Positions 23,899-34,780 of a DNA stretch of 64,000 nt are shown piece by piece. The stretch covers positions 7,526,515-7,590,514 of the forward strand of contig JAKSZT010053881.1 of the NCBI GenBank assembly GCA_026826555.1. Direction: 5' to 3'. This stretch comes from Tolypeutes matacus (lineage: Eukaryota > Chordata > Mammalia > Cingulata > Chlamyphoridae). Below the pieces are notes generated by a model. That model was not told the origin of the DNA, searched no databases, and was given only the letters and a program-made list of their open reading frames with translations. Position 1 is the stretch's first letter. Every line of letters begins with the position of its first letter. A program made the position numbers and the translations under genes.

Positions 23899-24912
23899 GT
23901 TTCAACCTTTACAGATGAGAATGTATATTAATACTTTCAAAAAAGTAAACCTTTAAAAAAAATATTTACAAGAAAGAAAATGTGTACAGTGGCTCCCAAC
24001 AGCTGAGCGCACCTGGAAAATCCTGGGTTACTGGAGCAGATGTAATGGGAGGTAGGATTTCCATTGCTGCTAAAGAGCAGAGCAGTCCTAAAATGCCAGT
24101 GCAACTTTTGTATTTCTCTGACATACCTATTTTCAACTCTCCAAACTCTAAACTTAATGTGCCTTGCTTTAGAAGACAAGGCAGAGAACCCAAGGGGAGA
24201 TGTAGCAATTCTTATTGCTGTTGAATTGTTTTGTATTGATTACACATAAAAGCTATTTGGCAGCTCTTCTCTTTTCTTGGCCCATCCAACGTTTCAAGCC
24301 TCTAACATCCTCAAGATGACCCAGTGGCAAACAAGAAAGAAATTCTCTGGGAGTCTTAATTAAACTTCATTGCAATATCACAGGTCTTGGTCGGAATGCC
24401 ACAAAAAGGATTTTTGACAGGGTGGGAAGATCAGCTGAATGACCTTATGCAAAGGCCCCTTCCAACAATATAGTCTGTGATTTTTTAGTTAGATGTTAAA
24501 GATGCAGAACCATCTTTTCATATGTATGGTCTAATTGACAAATGTAAACATATGGATTTAGGAAAAGCTTCTTGCAATGTGGAAAAGACAACCAGTTTGT
24601 GCATCTGCACACACAGAAAGCAACTCATACATACATGTTGCATGAAAATTTTTAAATTGGGGCTGGTCAAAGAGATTTCACTTTGTTTTGCAAATATGAA
24701 ATCTAATCTACAAATAAATTCTGAAAGTGAGGTTTGGCACTGTTTTAGAAGCCAACAGATTGGGGCCTACAGTTTTTCATCTCAAAAAACTTGGCCTCTT
24801 TCACTATTGTCTGAGGAGGGGCCTAACTCAATCTCAGAGTGTAGGGGGGTTTGGGAGATCAAGAGAAGGCCGCTCATTTGGATAAGCACAATGCATGACT
24901 TTTTCCCTAAGC
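23893..24912. other. Unrecognised sequence
   Basis: Overlapping frames on both strands (80, 80, 80 and 61 codons at 23937-24249; 150 codons at 24522-24974) show no known domain. No confident repeat call. Confidence 0.4.
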
Positions 24913-25320
24913 TTTTTAAATTGAGGTATGTCATAAACATAGTGAAGTGCCCTAATCTTAAGTGTTCAACTTGATAAATTTCATGTGTGTACATGCTCAT
25001 GACCCCAACCCAATTCAAGATATAGAATATTTCAAGCACCTAAGAAGCGTCCCTCCTCTTCTCACTCAAGACCACTTCCCGAGAGGTAGCCACTATTCTG
25101 ACTTCTACTACTACTGATTAGTTTGGCCTGCTGTTGAATTTCATATAAATGGAGTCATACAGTATATACTCTTATTTTTCTGGCTTCCTTCACTCAACCA
25201 TGTCTGTGAACTTTATCCATTTTATTGCTTTTGAGGTATGATTCGCTTTTAAAAATGAAACTCCCAGAAATGACATATTCAAATTTGTATTAGCCTTTGA
25301 AACGGTCTCCTTGGTAGTCT
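24913..25320 (-). repeat. Old L1 3-prime UTR / ORF2 end, antisense
   Basis: TAAATTGAGGTATGTCATAA, CTCATGACCCCAACCC, GGAGTCATACAGTATATACTC and CTTCCTTCACTCAACCATG (partial) follow the antisense L1 3-prime UTR layout. No open frame remains. Confidence 0.7.
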
Positions 25321-25539
25321 GCACATTTATGGCGAGGATGTAGCAATGTTCCAGCACATCTGGGAACCTATTTGGGGATCTTTCTCATGGCCAGTGGGCA
25401 AGGCAGTCAAGCACACTGTGGGAGTGTTTTAGAGCCACACAACTTTTGACTCCATCCTAAACTGGATTATCCTCTTCATCAGATTTGTTTCTAAGTAATT
25501 TCTGCAGATATTAAAATTTGCTCTCAAAAGATAATAAAA

Positions 25540-25700
25540 ATACTGTGCTCTACATGGATAATCTTACTAAATCCTCACAACACATCTGTTAATATCTCCA
25601 AAATATGCAAATACATAAACTGAGGCTCAGAGGGAGTAACTTGCACAAGATTACCCAGTCAGTAAGTAGTGGAGCTGGGATTCTAAACCAAAGTCATTCT
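25540..25700 (-). repeat. MIR fragment, antisense
   Basis: TAAATCCTCACAACACATC, AAACTGAGGCTCAGAGGG, AACTTGCACAAGATTACCC and GAGCTGGGATTCTAAACC are in antisense MIR order. Confidence 0.85.
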
Positions 25701-25924
25701 GATTACAGATCTTGTGGCTTCTCTAGACTTTGAGGACAAATCTCTAAGAATGTTCTGGGTGATAGCGGCAATTGACCAAAATGGAAGCAAGTGAATGGAG
25801 TCCAATGGGACATCATGGCTACACCCACTATGAGCAAAAGCTCCATCACAGAGCTGAGCCTTAGCAGCAGGGTACACGGTCGTGAGAAGAGCAGCTTGGC
25901 TAATATTAGCATGCAGGTGATACG

Positions 25925-26150
25925 AAAGGGGCTCTTGAACGAGGTAGAAGTACCGGCTCTAGCTCTTACTAGCTGTTGTGATTCTGGGACACGTATTTCA
26001 CTTTTCTAAGCTTTCCCCCTTCATCTACAAAATGAGAATTAATAATAATATTCATCTCATAGGATTGTGTCACCATTAAATGAGATGGTTCGTGTAAAGC
26101 TCTGATACAATGCCTGGAGTTAGTTACCAATAATTATTAACTCAGAAACT
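25925..26150 (+). repeat. MIR SINE, sense
   Basis: CTAGCTCTTACTAGCTGTTG, CATCTACAAAATGAGAATTA, CTCATAGGATTGTGTC and TACAATGCCTGGAGTTAG follow sense MIR order. Confidence 0.85.
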
Positions 26151-26789
26151 CTCTTACATTAAAATAAGTGAGAGCCCCCTCTTGAGTTGATCATTTAGAA
26201 CAGAACTTTGTCAAGATAGCGTGGCACCAAGGGAAAGTATTAAACTGGGTTGTCTGGAAGGCTTATGAAAGTGAATAGAGAATTACACTGGCAGGCCAAT
26301 CTTGGCCACTCATTTAATCAATTCATTTACTTCTCACAGCCAAAACATGGCCATTAAAAGTGTTTACTTGGCTGCTTCCCTTTGTCTATATCGATTCCTT
26401 TTTCAGTGAAAATATTGATAAGTTTGTATAGATCGGGACCTTAAAGTTACTTAATTATTGATTGAAAACAGTTGCTCAGGCTGAGCAGGTGGGCTTATAC
26501 TTTAACAACTAGAAGAAACAAGCAGGGTTTCTGCAGGATAAAGCTGGGACCAAAGCCCCCGCCTGCCTGCCTGGGCTAACCCTGTCAGCAATAAGCCTCA
26601 GCTTTGTGAGCTGCAGGATCTGCATCCCAAGATGATAGTCCACGTGCTTTCTGTTTATCAGCATCTGGGAGTAAATTAGACAAGCAGTACCACCTATAGT
26701 GATTAGATCCAACTCTGGGCTAGGCTGAAAAATGAATATGTAATGGAAGTCATTTTTCACATGAGTTTTATGAGTCACTGTTTGCCTCT
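26151..26789. other. Unrecognised sequence
   Basis: No gene or repeat is recognised. The 89-codon minus-strand frame at 26509-26778 has no known motif. Confidence 0.45.
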
Positions 26790-26930
26790 ATCAGTGCAGA
26801 GGCAATCCAACAAATGCCTACTGGCACTTTAGGTGCCAGAGAGGACACAAAAATCAATAAAACATGGCCCCTGGCCTCAAGGAGTTGACAAAACAGGAGT
26901 ATGAGTTGAGCCTTTAAGTCATCATAGTAA
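26790..26930 (-). repeat. L2 fragment, antisense
   Basis: GCAATCCAACAAATGCCTAC, GGTGCCAGAGAGGAC and CATGGCCCCTGGCCTCAAGG match the antisense L2 3-prime region. Confidence 0.65.
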
Positions 26931-27027
26931 GGGATATAAAGAGGTTAAAATACTCTTAAAATATAGTGTTGTAGAAGTTCAAAAGAGGAAAAATAAATCA
27001 AAGGGAATAAAAAATGTCTTTGTGAAA

Positions 27028-27298
27028 CCTGAATATGATTAAAAGGGGAAATGTTAGATTATATATATGGTAACAGAATAAAAATTTTTAAAAAATCCAT
27101 GGAACTCCACTACACAGTGAACCTTAAGTTAAACCATGAGCTTTAATTAATAGCACAATTATGAAAATGTCCTATCATCAATGGTAACAAATGTTCCACC
27201 CCATGCAAGTTGTTGTAGGTGGGATGGTGTATGGGGATCCTGTAGTTTATGCATGATTGTTCTGTAAACCCACAACTTCTCTAATAAAAAAAAAATTT
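27028..27298 (+). mobile_element. 5-prime-truncated L1 3-prime end
   Basis: The last 120 bases (GGTGGGATGGTGTATGGG, TTTATGCATGATTGTTCTG, ACAACTTCTCTAATAAAA) are the 3-prime terminus of an L1 subfamily also seen at 54800-55080. The direct repeat GTCTTTGTG at 27016-27024 and 27302-27310 is the likely target-site duplication core. Only the 3-prime UTR was inserted. Confidence 0.75.
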
Positions 27299-27319
27299 TA
27301 AGTCTTTGTGGAAAAGCTT

Positions 27320-28276
27320 CATTAATTCATTTATCATGTGCAAAATATCAAACTAGATATTGTCTTTAGTTTGTGCAGCTTCCTATTTATCATGAGATTC
27401 ACTGCTCCCTGGTCCTTCCCAAGCCCAAACCAGTCATGCATTGTTACTTTCCTAATTGTTTGTAGGCCTTTGAATTTGCAAATCCCTGTTGGAATTGGCT
27501 TCTTTAAGGAAATTATTGTCTAGTGTGAAGAAGAAGGAACAGTAACAGTTATAATTGGCATGAGAGACAGAAATCTCAAAGCAATGGTGAACTAAGCAGG
27601 AGGGAGGTTTATTTCCTTAGGTAAACAAAGTCAAGAGGTAAACAGACGAGGTCCTGTTGTGTATGGTGGTATTTTTTATTTTGTTTCTTCACCATCTTCA
27701 ATGCATGGCTTTTCATGTCATAATCTAATATTTTTGCTTAAGCCTCCCTCATCATGACTGCATTCCAAAAAGTAGAATGGATGAAGAACACATGGCTTCC
27801 TTTTAAGGATACTTCCTACATGTTGCATATGGCATGTCTGCTTATAACACATTGGTTAGAACTTAGTCACATGACCACACACTTAGACAAAAAGGAGGTG
27901 TGGAAATCCCATCTTTATTCTAGCATCGAGGCATCTAGCTAATGACTGGGGACTTTACCACTAAAGAGGAAGCAGACAAGAGATAATGGGGAGAGACATA
28001 GTAGTCCTTGTCACAGAGGGTGTTGCAAACACATAAACACCTCATTCTAGCACCTGGCAGAATGCATTAGTGCTATAGTAGAGGCACAGATCCCAGGCTA
28101 TGGGAGAACAGAGAGAACTGCCAGGCTTAGGGAGGCTTCCATGAAGTAGGTGGCATTTTAGTAGAGGAAAATTAGCAGGTCATTCTATAAATAAAGGCAT
28201 AGAGACATAGAAGCTCATTGTGGGTTTAAGGAAAGACAAATGGTCCACTGTCACCTGTCTCAAAATATGTAGAATG
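27320..28276. other. Unrecognised sequence
   Basis: AT-rich to mixed. No gene or repeat is recognised. Frames of 61-62 codons (27338-27523, 27754-27942) are treated as chance. Confidence 0.45.
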
Positions 28277-28281
28277 CCAGG

Positions 28282-28920
28282 TGTATTAGTCAGCCAAAGG
28301 CATGCTGATGAGAAATCATTTAGAAATTGGTTGGTTTTTATAAAGGGTATTTATTTGGGTTAGAAGCTTACAGTTACCAGACCATAAAGCATATGTTTCT
28401 TCCTTCCCCAAAGTCTGTTGCCATGTGTTGGGAGCAAGACAGCTGCTGATATTTGCCAGGGTTCAGGCTTCCTGGGTTCCTCTCTTCCCAGGGCTTCATT
28501 TCTCTCAGGGCTCAACTCCTCTGTTTCCTCCACAAGGTCGGCTGTAGACTATGAGGCTCTCTAGCCTTTGCCTCTCTCCACAAGGCCAGCTGTGAACTGT
28601 CAGGTGAATGGCTCGTCTTTCTTCCCGGGGCCCTCTCTCCCTCCCCACAACCAAGCTCCTCTGCATACTCACCTCCCAGGGCTCCAGCTCAAGATTGCGC
28701 ATCAGAACTCCAACTCAAAAACTCCAACTCTGTCCTTTGCCATGTCTTTTATCTTTTTTTCCTCATCCACAAAGGAGCAGGGCTCAATGCCCTACTGATG
28801 TGGCCTAATCAAAGCCCGAATCATAACTTAATCATGCCCAGATGAACAGACCAGTTTACAAGCATAATCCAATATCTATTTTTGGAATTCATAGCTATAT
28901 CAAACTGCCAAACTGCTACA
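28282..28920 (-). mobile_element. Solo LTR, MaLR-like, antisense
   Basis: Termini TGTATTAGTC...GCTACA and an identical 5-bp duplication CCAGG at 28277-28281 and 28921-28925. It begins with almost the same 16 bases as the LTR at 8407 and shares the TTACAGTTAC block, so both belong to one family. Length 639 bp; there is no internal coding region. Several 65-76-codon frames inside it are chance. Confidence 0.82.
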
Positions 28921-28925
28921 CCAGG

Positions 28926-29749
28926 GAAGTAGCAGGAGATAAGGAAAGATTTATGGGCACCAAATCACACAGTCTTGACTGTCACTTGAGTAATAGGCCT
29001 TATCTTGTAGGTAACAGGGAGCCAGAGAAACCTCCAGTTGTCCCCTTATATATAATCACCCCTCATGCTGAAAATGACTGGATTATGGCAGACACCCAGC
29101 ATGGAGCCACGGTTGCCCTGGTCCTCACCTTAGGCCGACCTTGACAATCTCTCATGGCTTTTCTTTAACTGGAGTCTGTGCCTCCATTACGCCTGCTCAT
29201 TCCAGGTAGCCACTACCAATCGCCTGGATTTGGAATGAGAGATAAAACCTGTTTTCCACCTGAATTAGATGATCTTTGTCCTTTCCTGCTATCAGATGCC
29301 ATCAACCAATAATTCTGAAAGATGTTAAAATGGACTCTTTCCGTCTCAGTTTCAGCTGAAGACCATGGAAAGGAGGCTGAGAACAGAACACTAGGTGCCA
29401 AGAATGCCCTCATGCCAAAGCAAGAGGGCAGACCATGTAGGCAGTGTGCCAAAAAACTGGTGTGTCACAAACCTTAGCTTGTCACACACCTTGAAGTTAA
29501 AGAGAGTTGAAGTTGAAGAGACTGGGAGAAAAGCCTGTTTTAAGAAGGTGGTGGAGCTCTGGAGACCACTTGGAGAGCTTATTGTCTGTTCTCTGGAGGT
29601 TGAGGACAAGAGGGCTACTTCCTGGGAACCAGCTTACTGAGCCTGGCTTATAGGGGCCACAGGGAAAAGCACAAAGTAATTTTCTGCTTGCATCTTATTG
29701 AGTACTGCCTATTTAATGCGATACTTCCAATTCTTTGAATAGTCTTTCA
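28926..29749. other. Unrecognised sequence
   Basis: No gene or repeat is recognised. Frames of 100, 79, 72 and 81 codons (28842-29640) lie on both strands without known motifs. Confidence 0.4.
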
Positions 29750-29870
29750 TTCTACATTTGCTTATTTTCTGTTACTTCTCCCACCACGAGGGCAAAGAAT
29801 TTGTCTGTTTTATTCAACATGGGAAACATAGGAAGTATACAATAAATTTTTTTTGAATCAATTAAAGAAT
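29750..29870 (+). repeat. Possible L2 3-prime fragment, sense
   Basis: CACGAGGGCAAAGAATTTG, TCTGTTTTATTCAACATGG and AAGTATACAATAAATTTTTT resemble the L2 3-prime end (usual form: a GGGCAGGGA phrase, then a TGTTTTGTTC phrase, then CAATAAATG). Confidence 0.5.
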
Positions 29871-30155
29871 TCCGGACATTAATCATAAAATAGAATTCAG
29901 TTTTGAAAATCAGAGGATCTGGGCAATGGCAAATGTGGATGGGTGAGGAGACAATTCAGTTCTTTTTTAATTAAAGGGGAGGTCCATTTAAGGAGACAGG
30001 GAGAGCCATAAAGAGTGGAAGCTCATCCTGGAAGTAACTTCTTGTCTCCACTCAGAGCATGTGCACAAGGACAGGGTGGTTGGAACTGAAGATCAACTTG
30101 TGTGGGTTGTGCCAAGTGTAAAATGCTTATCTTAATACTCCATCACAATCCTCAG

Positions 30156-30607
30156 GATTGGGGAATGAACGATGGACTATAGTAGAGTTCTACTATAGAC
30201 TTATTGTGATTCTAACAATGGAAGAACTTTTATCATTGATGTGGAGGCAGTGGCCATTGGAGGTTCTGAGGGGAGGGAGAGGGGAAAACAGGTGTAATAT
30301 GGGGGCATTTTCAGGACTTGGGAATTGTTCTGAATGACATTGCAATGACAGATAGAGGCCATTATATATCTTGTCATAACTTACAAAATTGTGTGGGAGA
30401 GACTGTAAACTACAATCCGTGCTTAGTGGTATTACTCCAACATATGTTCATCAATTGTAACAAATGTACCACACTAATGAAGGATGCTGTTAATGTGGGA
30501 GGGTGTGGGAGGGGTAGGGAGCAGGACATATGGGAATCCGCTATATTTTTTATGTACATTTATGTAATCTAAGTATGTTTTTTTTAAAAAAAAGCATATT
30601 TAAAAAA
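30156..30607 (+). mobile_element. 5-prime-truncated L1, 3-prime UTR only
   Basis: A near-repeat of about 21 bases starting AATACTCCATCACA occurs at 30134-30155 and 30608-30628, a clear target-site duplication. The insert ends in an A-rich tract. Its last 450 bases match the minus-strand 3-prime end of the large L1 at 56257-64000: compare GTAATCTAAGTATGTTTTTT here with the reverse complement of 56277-56330. It is therefore a truncated copy of the same or a sister L1 subfamily. Confidence 0.88.
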
Positions 30608-30629
30608 AATACTCCATCACAGCCTCAGT

Positions 30630-31035
30630 TATTTTCAGAACTGGACCATACCTTTGAGAGCAATACAGCTTTCCATGAGCTTCCTAGACAAAGCTAGTTC
30701 CACAATGCTTCATAACACATGTGTGACTGGAAGACTCCCATAGAGCGAGAGAAAAGATGGAAGGGCCTCCGGATTATTTTCTTAGCATAACAAAAATACA
30801 GACCCTTTAAAACTTTTGAGTATTACAAAGTAATAGATGCTCAGTGTTTGAACAGCAGTGGAAACGAGTAGAGGGCAAATAGATTTCAGCCCCATCCCTT
30901 TATTACAATTAAAAATAAAATTTAAGACTGAAACATACCCCGCCCAGGAGGAGAAGCAAGGCTTTTCCTTCCTAATCTTTTGTTTCAGGTCACAGGGGTG
31001 ATTAGGAGTAATCATTTAGTCTGCTTTGTCACTGC
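30630..31035. other. Unrecognised sequence
   Basis: No gene or repeat is recognised. The 77-codon minus frame at 30782-31015 has no known motif. Confidence 0.45.
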
Positions 31036-32441
31036 TTTCTTCCCAACATTTATATTTTACTTTTTAACAACTTTGTTGAGTTGTAATTGTGATGCAATCT
31101 ATTTGTTTACATATTTATTACATATTTAAAGTATATAATTCAAGTTTTGACATATGAATGCTCCATCATCACAATCAAGATAATGAACAAAGTCATCACC
31201 CCCAAATGTTTCCTTGTTCCCTTTTTTTTGATTATTAGAGAAGTTGTAGGTTTACAGAAAAATTGTGCATAAAATACAGATTTCCGTTATACCACCTTAA
31301 TATTAACACCTTGTACTTTGTGTCCTTTCATTCCCTCCATCCTGCTCTTCCTCACATGTCCCCATTGCTCCAGGTAACCACTGGCCTGCTTTTTGTCACA
31401 ATAGATTAGTTTGCATTTTCCAGAATTTTTGATAAATGGAATCATATAGAAAATACTTCTTTCACTCAGGATAATTATTAAGAGACTGAGAAATGTGTGT
31501 ATCAATAGATCATTCCTTTTTATTGCTGACTAGTGTTCCATTATATGGATAAACCATGATTTGTCTATCCATTCACCTGTGAATGGACATGTGGGTTGTT
31601 TCTAGTTTTTTAGCTTTTATAAATAAAGCTTCTATGTACATTTGCATACAAGTCTTTGTGTGGACATATGCCAGTTAAATGGCTAGATCATATTGTATGT
31701 ATATGTTTAACTTTTTAAGAAACTGCCAAGCTGTTTTCCAAAGTGGTTTTTCCATTTTAACATACCCACCAGCAATTCTGATTCCTCTACATCCTTGCCA
31801 ACACTTGGTATGGTAAGTCTTTTTAATTTTAGCCATTCCAATAGGTATGCTAGTCTTATCTTACTGTGGTGTTCACATTTTTTTACCCATTTATTTGTTT
31901 CCTTAATATGAGATTTTGAGAAATCTTTATATATTCTGGGTAAAAGTGTTTTATCAAAAATATGATTTGCAGATACTGTCTCCCAACATGAATTGTTTTC
32001 TCATTCTCTTAACAGAGTTTTTTTGAAGAGTAGAAGTTTATAATTTAAAATTCCTATTTATCAATCTCTTCTTTTATGGATCATGTTTATATGTTCTCCT
32101 TTGGGGACTTCAGTTACACATATATTAGGATGCTTAAAGTTGTCCCATGGCCTACTGATGCTATTTAGTTATTTTGTATAGTTTTATTACCATGTATTCA
32201 AGTTCACTGATTTTTTTCTTTTATAATGTCTAATTTGCCACGAATCCCATCTAGTACATTTCTCATCTCAAACATGGTATTTTAATCTGTAAAGGTTCAA
32301 TATTTACTATATATTCTCTATAACTCTAGTTAACATGTCCAGTCTTTTTCTAGCTTTTTGAACATACGGCATATAGTTATAACTGCTTTAATGTTCTGTT
32401 TTGCTAATTTTAACATCTTTGTCAGTCCTGGTAAATCTTGG
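31036..32441 (-). repeat. Old L1, antisense, left part (split by KCNK5 retrocopy)
   Basis: An L1-style 3-prime UTR (31040-31480) is followed by the ORF2 C-terminal landmarks in antisense (TGAATGGACATGTGGGTTG, GAAACTGCCAAGCTGTTTTCC). At 32396-32430 comes TGCTAATTTTAACATCTTTG, a phrase from an old L1-family repeat whose expected continuation (TGGATCATATCTTCTTGC, GGTAATTTTTGATTGAATGC) is found 4.2 kb away at 36675-36725. This shows where the retrocopy was inserted. The two 3-prime UTR-like blocks suggest that more than one LINE fragment is present. Confidence 0.75.
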
Positions 32442-32466
32442 TTTTTTGTTTTTTCTCACCTCATGT

Positions 32467-32472
32467 TTTATT
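32467..32472 (-). terminator. Polyadenylation signal AATAAA of the copied KCNK5 mRNA
   Basis: On the minus strand AATAAA is followed 12 bases later by an A-rich run interrupted by a C (plus 32442-32454). The spacing fits a genuine cleavage site copied from an mRNA. Confidence 0.75.
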
Positions 32473-33228
32473 TTTAAAATCTTCAAATAAATGCCAGAGT
32501 TTCCATATGGTGATACCAGGACAGTCAGCACCACCCTGGCCAGGTGGGCTGAGGAACTCGACAAGCTTGTGTTAGCATATTTCACAGAAAAATGCGAGGT
32601 CACTCCTTCCCACCCCCTGCCAGGCCCAGCCTGACAGACACCATACTTTAGAGATGAATGGGAGTGTGGATACACAAGCCCACTGCTCTTTTCATATGGG
32701 GTTGGAGGGCTCTGGCCCATTCATCCCCTCACCAGAGGGGCTGAGATATAGATTAGGGGAGGAAACAGAGAGGAGAGGGGGAGTTGGGGCTGTGAGAAGT
32801 GAGGTGTCTCCTGCCCAGCATCCAATTGCCTGTAACAGATGCCACCCCCCGCCCCCCTTGCTGCCCAGTGCCCCCTGCTCCACTCTGCAGAGGGCCTCAG
32901 CTCCTGACCTTATGACCTTGGCTGAGGCTACTGAGAAAGGCCCAAGTGGGTGGGGGTGGGGAGAAAACACTGGGCACCCCAGTCCTCAGGATCCTGCTCT
33001 ACAGCTTCTCTTCTCCCCACTGGCTCTGAAGACAACAACAGACTCCAGTATATGAAAAACAGCAGCTGATTAAAAATAATAACAGAACAGGACACTCAGG
33101 GCAGGGTGCGCCAGCCCTAGGGCACACATCACAGAGAACCTAAGAACTTAGGTAGCAGCAAGTTCTGCCAGCCCCTCTCCAGAGTCCGTGTGCAATTTCA
33201 CATTATCTTTCTTAAAAAACAAACACCA

Positions 33229-33645
33229 GGGGACGGATGTGGCTCAGGTGGTTGGGTGTCCGTCTGCCATATGGAGGGACCTGGGTTCGATCCCTGGGAC
33301 CTCCCGAAGGCGCATGGGCTGCCAGGCTCTGTGTGCTGCTGAGCTGTCGGGCCCCGGGAGCCATGCAGCAGGATGATGATGTAACAGAGGAGAGACAAGA
33401 CGAGATGCTCCGAAAGCTCCAGAAGCCAGAAGCTGAGGTGGCACAGGCGGCAGAATACCTCTCTCCTACATCGGAGGTCTCCAGGATCGAATCCTGGTGA
33501 AGACTGGAGGAGGAGGATGAGAAGAGATGGCAGGAAACAGACACAGAGAATTGCCCAGCAAATGGACACAAAAACAGCAAATGGGGAAGGGGGGGTTTAA
33601 AATGGATAAAGTAAATAAATAAAATCTTAAAAAAAAAAAAAAAAA
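33229..33645 (+). mobile_element. Dimeric DAS-type SINE
   Basis: The first tRNA-like unit (33229-33305) has GGATGTGGCTCAGGTGG as box-A region and GGGTTCGATCCC as box B. A second, more diverged unit lies at about 33430-33500 with GGATCGAATCCTGG. The 3-prime end is AT-rich, (AAAT)n then poly(A). The duplication AAACACCA at 33221-33228 and 33646-33653 brackets it. It lies inside the KCNK5 retrocopy 3-prime UTR, so it inserted after the retrocopy. Minus-strand frames of 66-190 codons across it are not genes. Confidence 0.9.
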
Positions 33646-34780
33646 AAACACCACCCAAAAAAGAGTAGCTAGGGGAGAGGCCTGATTCACAGATCTGGCC
33701 ACTTTCATTTGTGAGCCTAAAGCAGTGTGGCCTGGCAGGTGGGAGGGGGGGGAGCTGGCCGTGAGAGGTCCTTATTCTGGGCACAGGAAATGGGGCAACC
33801 GGCTGGTAGTGCAGGATGAGGAGGACCAGATCCAGGGGATGGGTGATAGAAGGCGGGGGGTAGAATTAGCCAGAGTTGAGCCTCACTAGTGTCCCATGCT
33901 CTGGGACCCTCATTTCATCCCACCATTTCCTGGGGAGGGGAGGAAGTCTTGAATCTTCCTTGCTAGGCCAAAAGGTATCTGAGATGTGCTGGGTGATGGG
34001 GTGCAGTGACTCTGCAAGCTATGGGTTGGGCTCGGTCTGAATGAATTAACAAGGAGAGGCCCATACGCTGGGCCCCCACTCTGGAATTGCTCCTGGTCCC
34101 ATGTATCAGGAGTGCTTCAGCACCTATATGTTTTTGCCTGGCTCCCTTCTCCCAGGCAGCCTCTTCTCTACAGAAGTTTGCAGTAGTGGGGCATCAGGCA
34201 GATGAGCTGGGGTGGGGAGTGGCTAAATGTATACTCCAGCCCTGGGCCACAACACTCCTGTGGTACTGAAATGCCTCAGTCTCCCCACTATAGGGGTAGC
34301 TCCCCAAACACTTCAGAGCCCGCAAAGGCAGGAACCAGGTCTCATGCTTCCCTCCTGCCTAGTTCAGTTCTAGAGACACATAAGGAACACATTAAATACT
34401 CATGGGCCAAGGTCCCAGCAGAGGAGAACTGCATGATGTGCTCAAGTGACTCTCACAAGACCTGTGCGGGCTTCCTCAGGACCAGTCCTGCTTGTCCCAG
34501 ATGTCTCAGAAACATCAAACCAACCAGTTATACTCAGGACAAATGCCTTCCACTGCCTGAGCACCTGTCCATTGGTGAACAGGGACCTTGTCCTGGGCCT
34601 GCCATGTTTGATCAGTTGTATCTAGCTGGAGGGAATGGAAGGTAAGGAAGGGCCTGGCCCCTCACTCCCAGTTCCAGAGCTGCCCCCCACCAGGGACCAG
34701 GAGTCCCAGGCATCACGGGACACCCCAGGATGGGGGGAGAAAGAAGCCATCGAAGGTGGGGTGGGGAGCTGGCCCCACCT

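Larger units (their letters stand above)
32455..34780 (-). other. KCNK5 retrocopy 3-prime UTR
   Basis: The sequence between the coding remnant and the poly(A) signal is balanced to GC-rich and carries no recognised repeat except one dimeric SINE. It is therefore inferred to be the copied 3-prime UTR. Frames of 60-147 codons in it (for example 34202-34645 and 32654-33055 on the plus strand) are chance frames in UTR sequence. Identity to the KCNK5 3-prime UTR was not checked. Confidence 0.7.

Noticed and set aside
23714..23956. 80-codon Arg-Glu repeat protein
   Set aside because: Translation of the GA microsatellite and the N gap.
24522..24974. 150-codon plus-strand ORF
   Set aside because: No recognisable domain, overlaps the start of an antisense L1 remnant, and no exon signals support it.
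32654..33055. 133-codon plus-strand ORF and 92-codon minus-strand partner
   Set aside because: Both lie in GC-rich retrocopy UTR sequence where long chance frames are expected.
33229..33305. A tRNA gene
   Set aside because: The box-A/box-B-like head belongs to a SINE with an A-rich tail and target duplication, and does not keep a full tRNA cloverleaf.
33212..33784. 190-codon minus-strand ORF
   Set aside because: It runs through the antisense of a dimeric SINE and its poly(A) tail (poly-phenylalanine stretch); the frame is an artefact of the repeat.
34202..34645. 147-codon plus-strand ORF
   Set aside because: Opposite strand of the inferred KCNK5 retrocopy 3-prime UTR; no similarity to a known protein.
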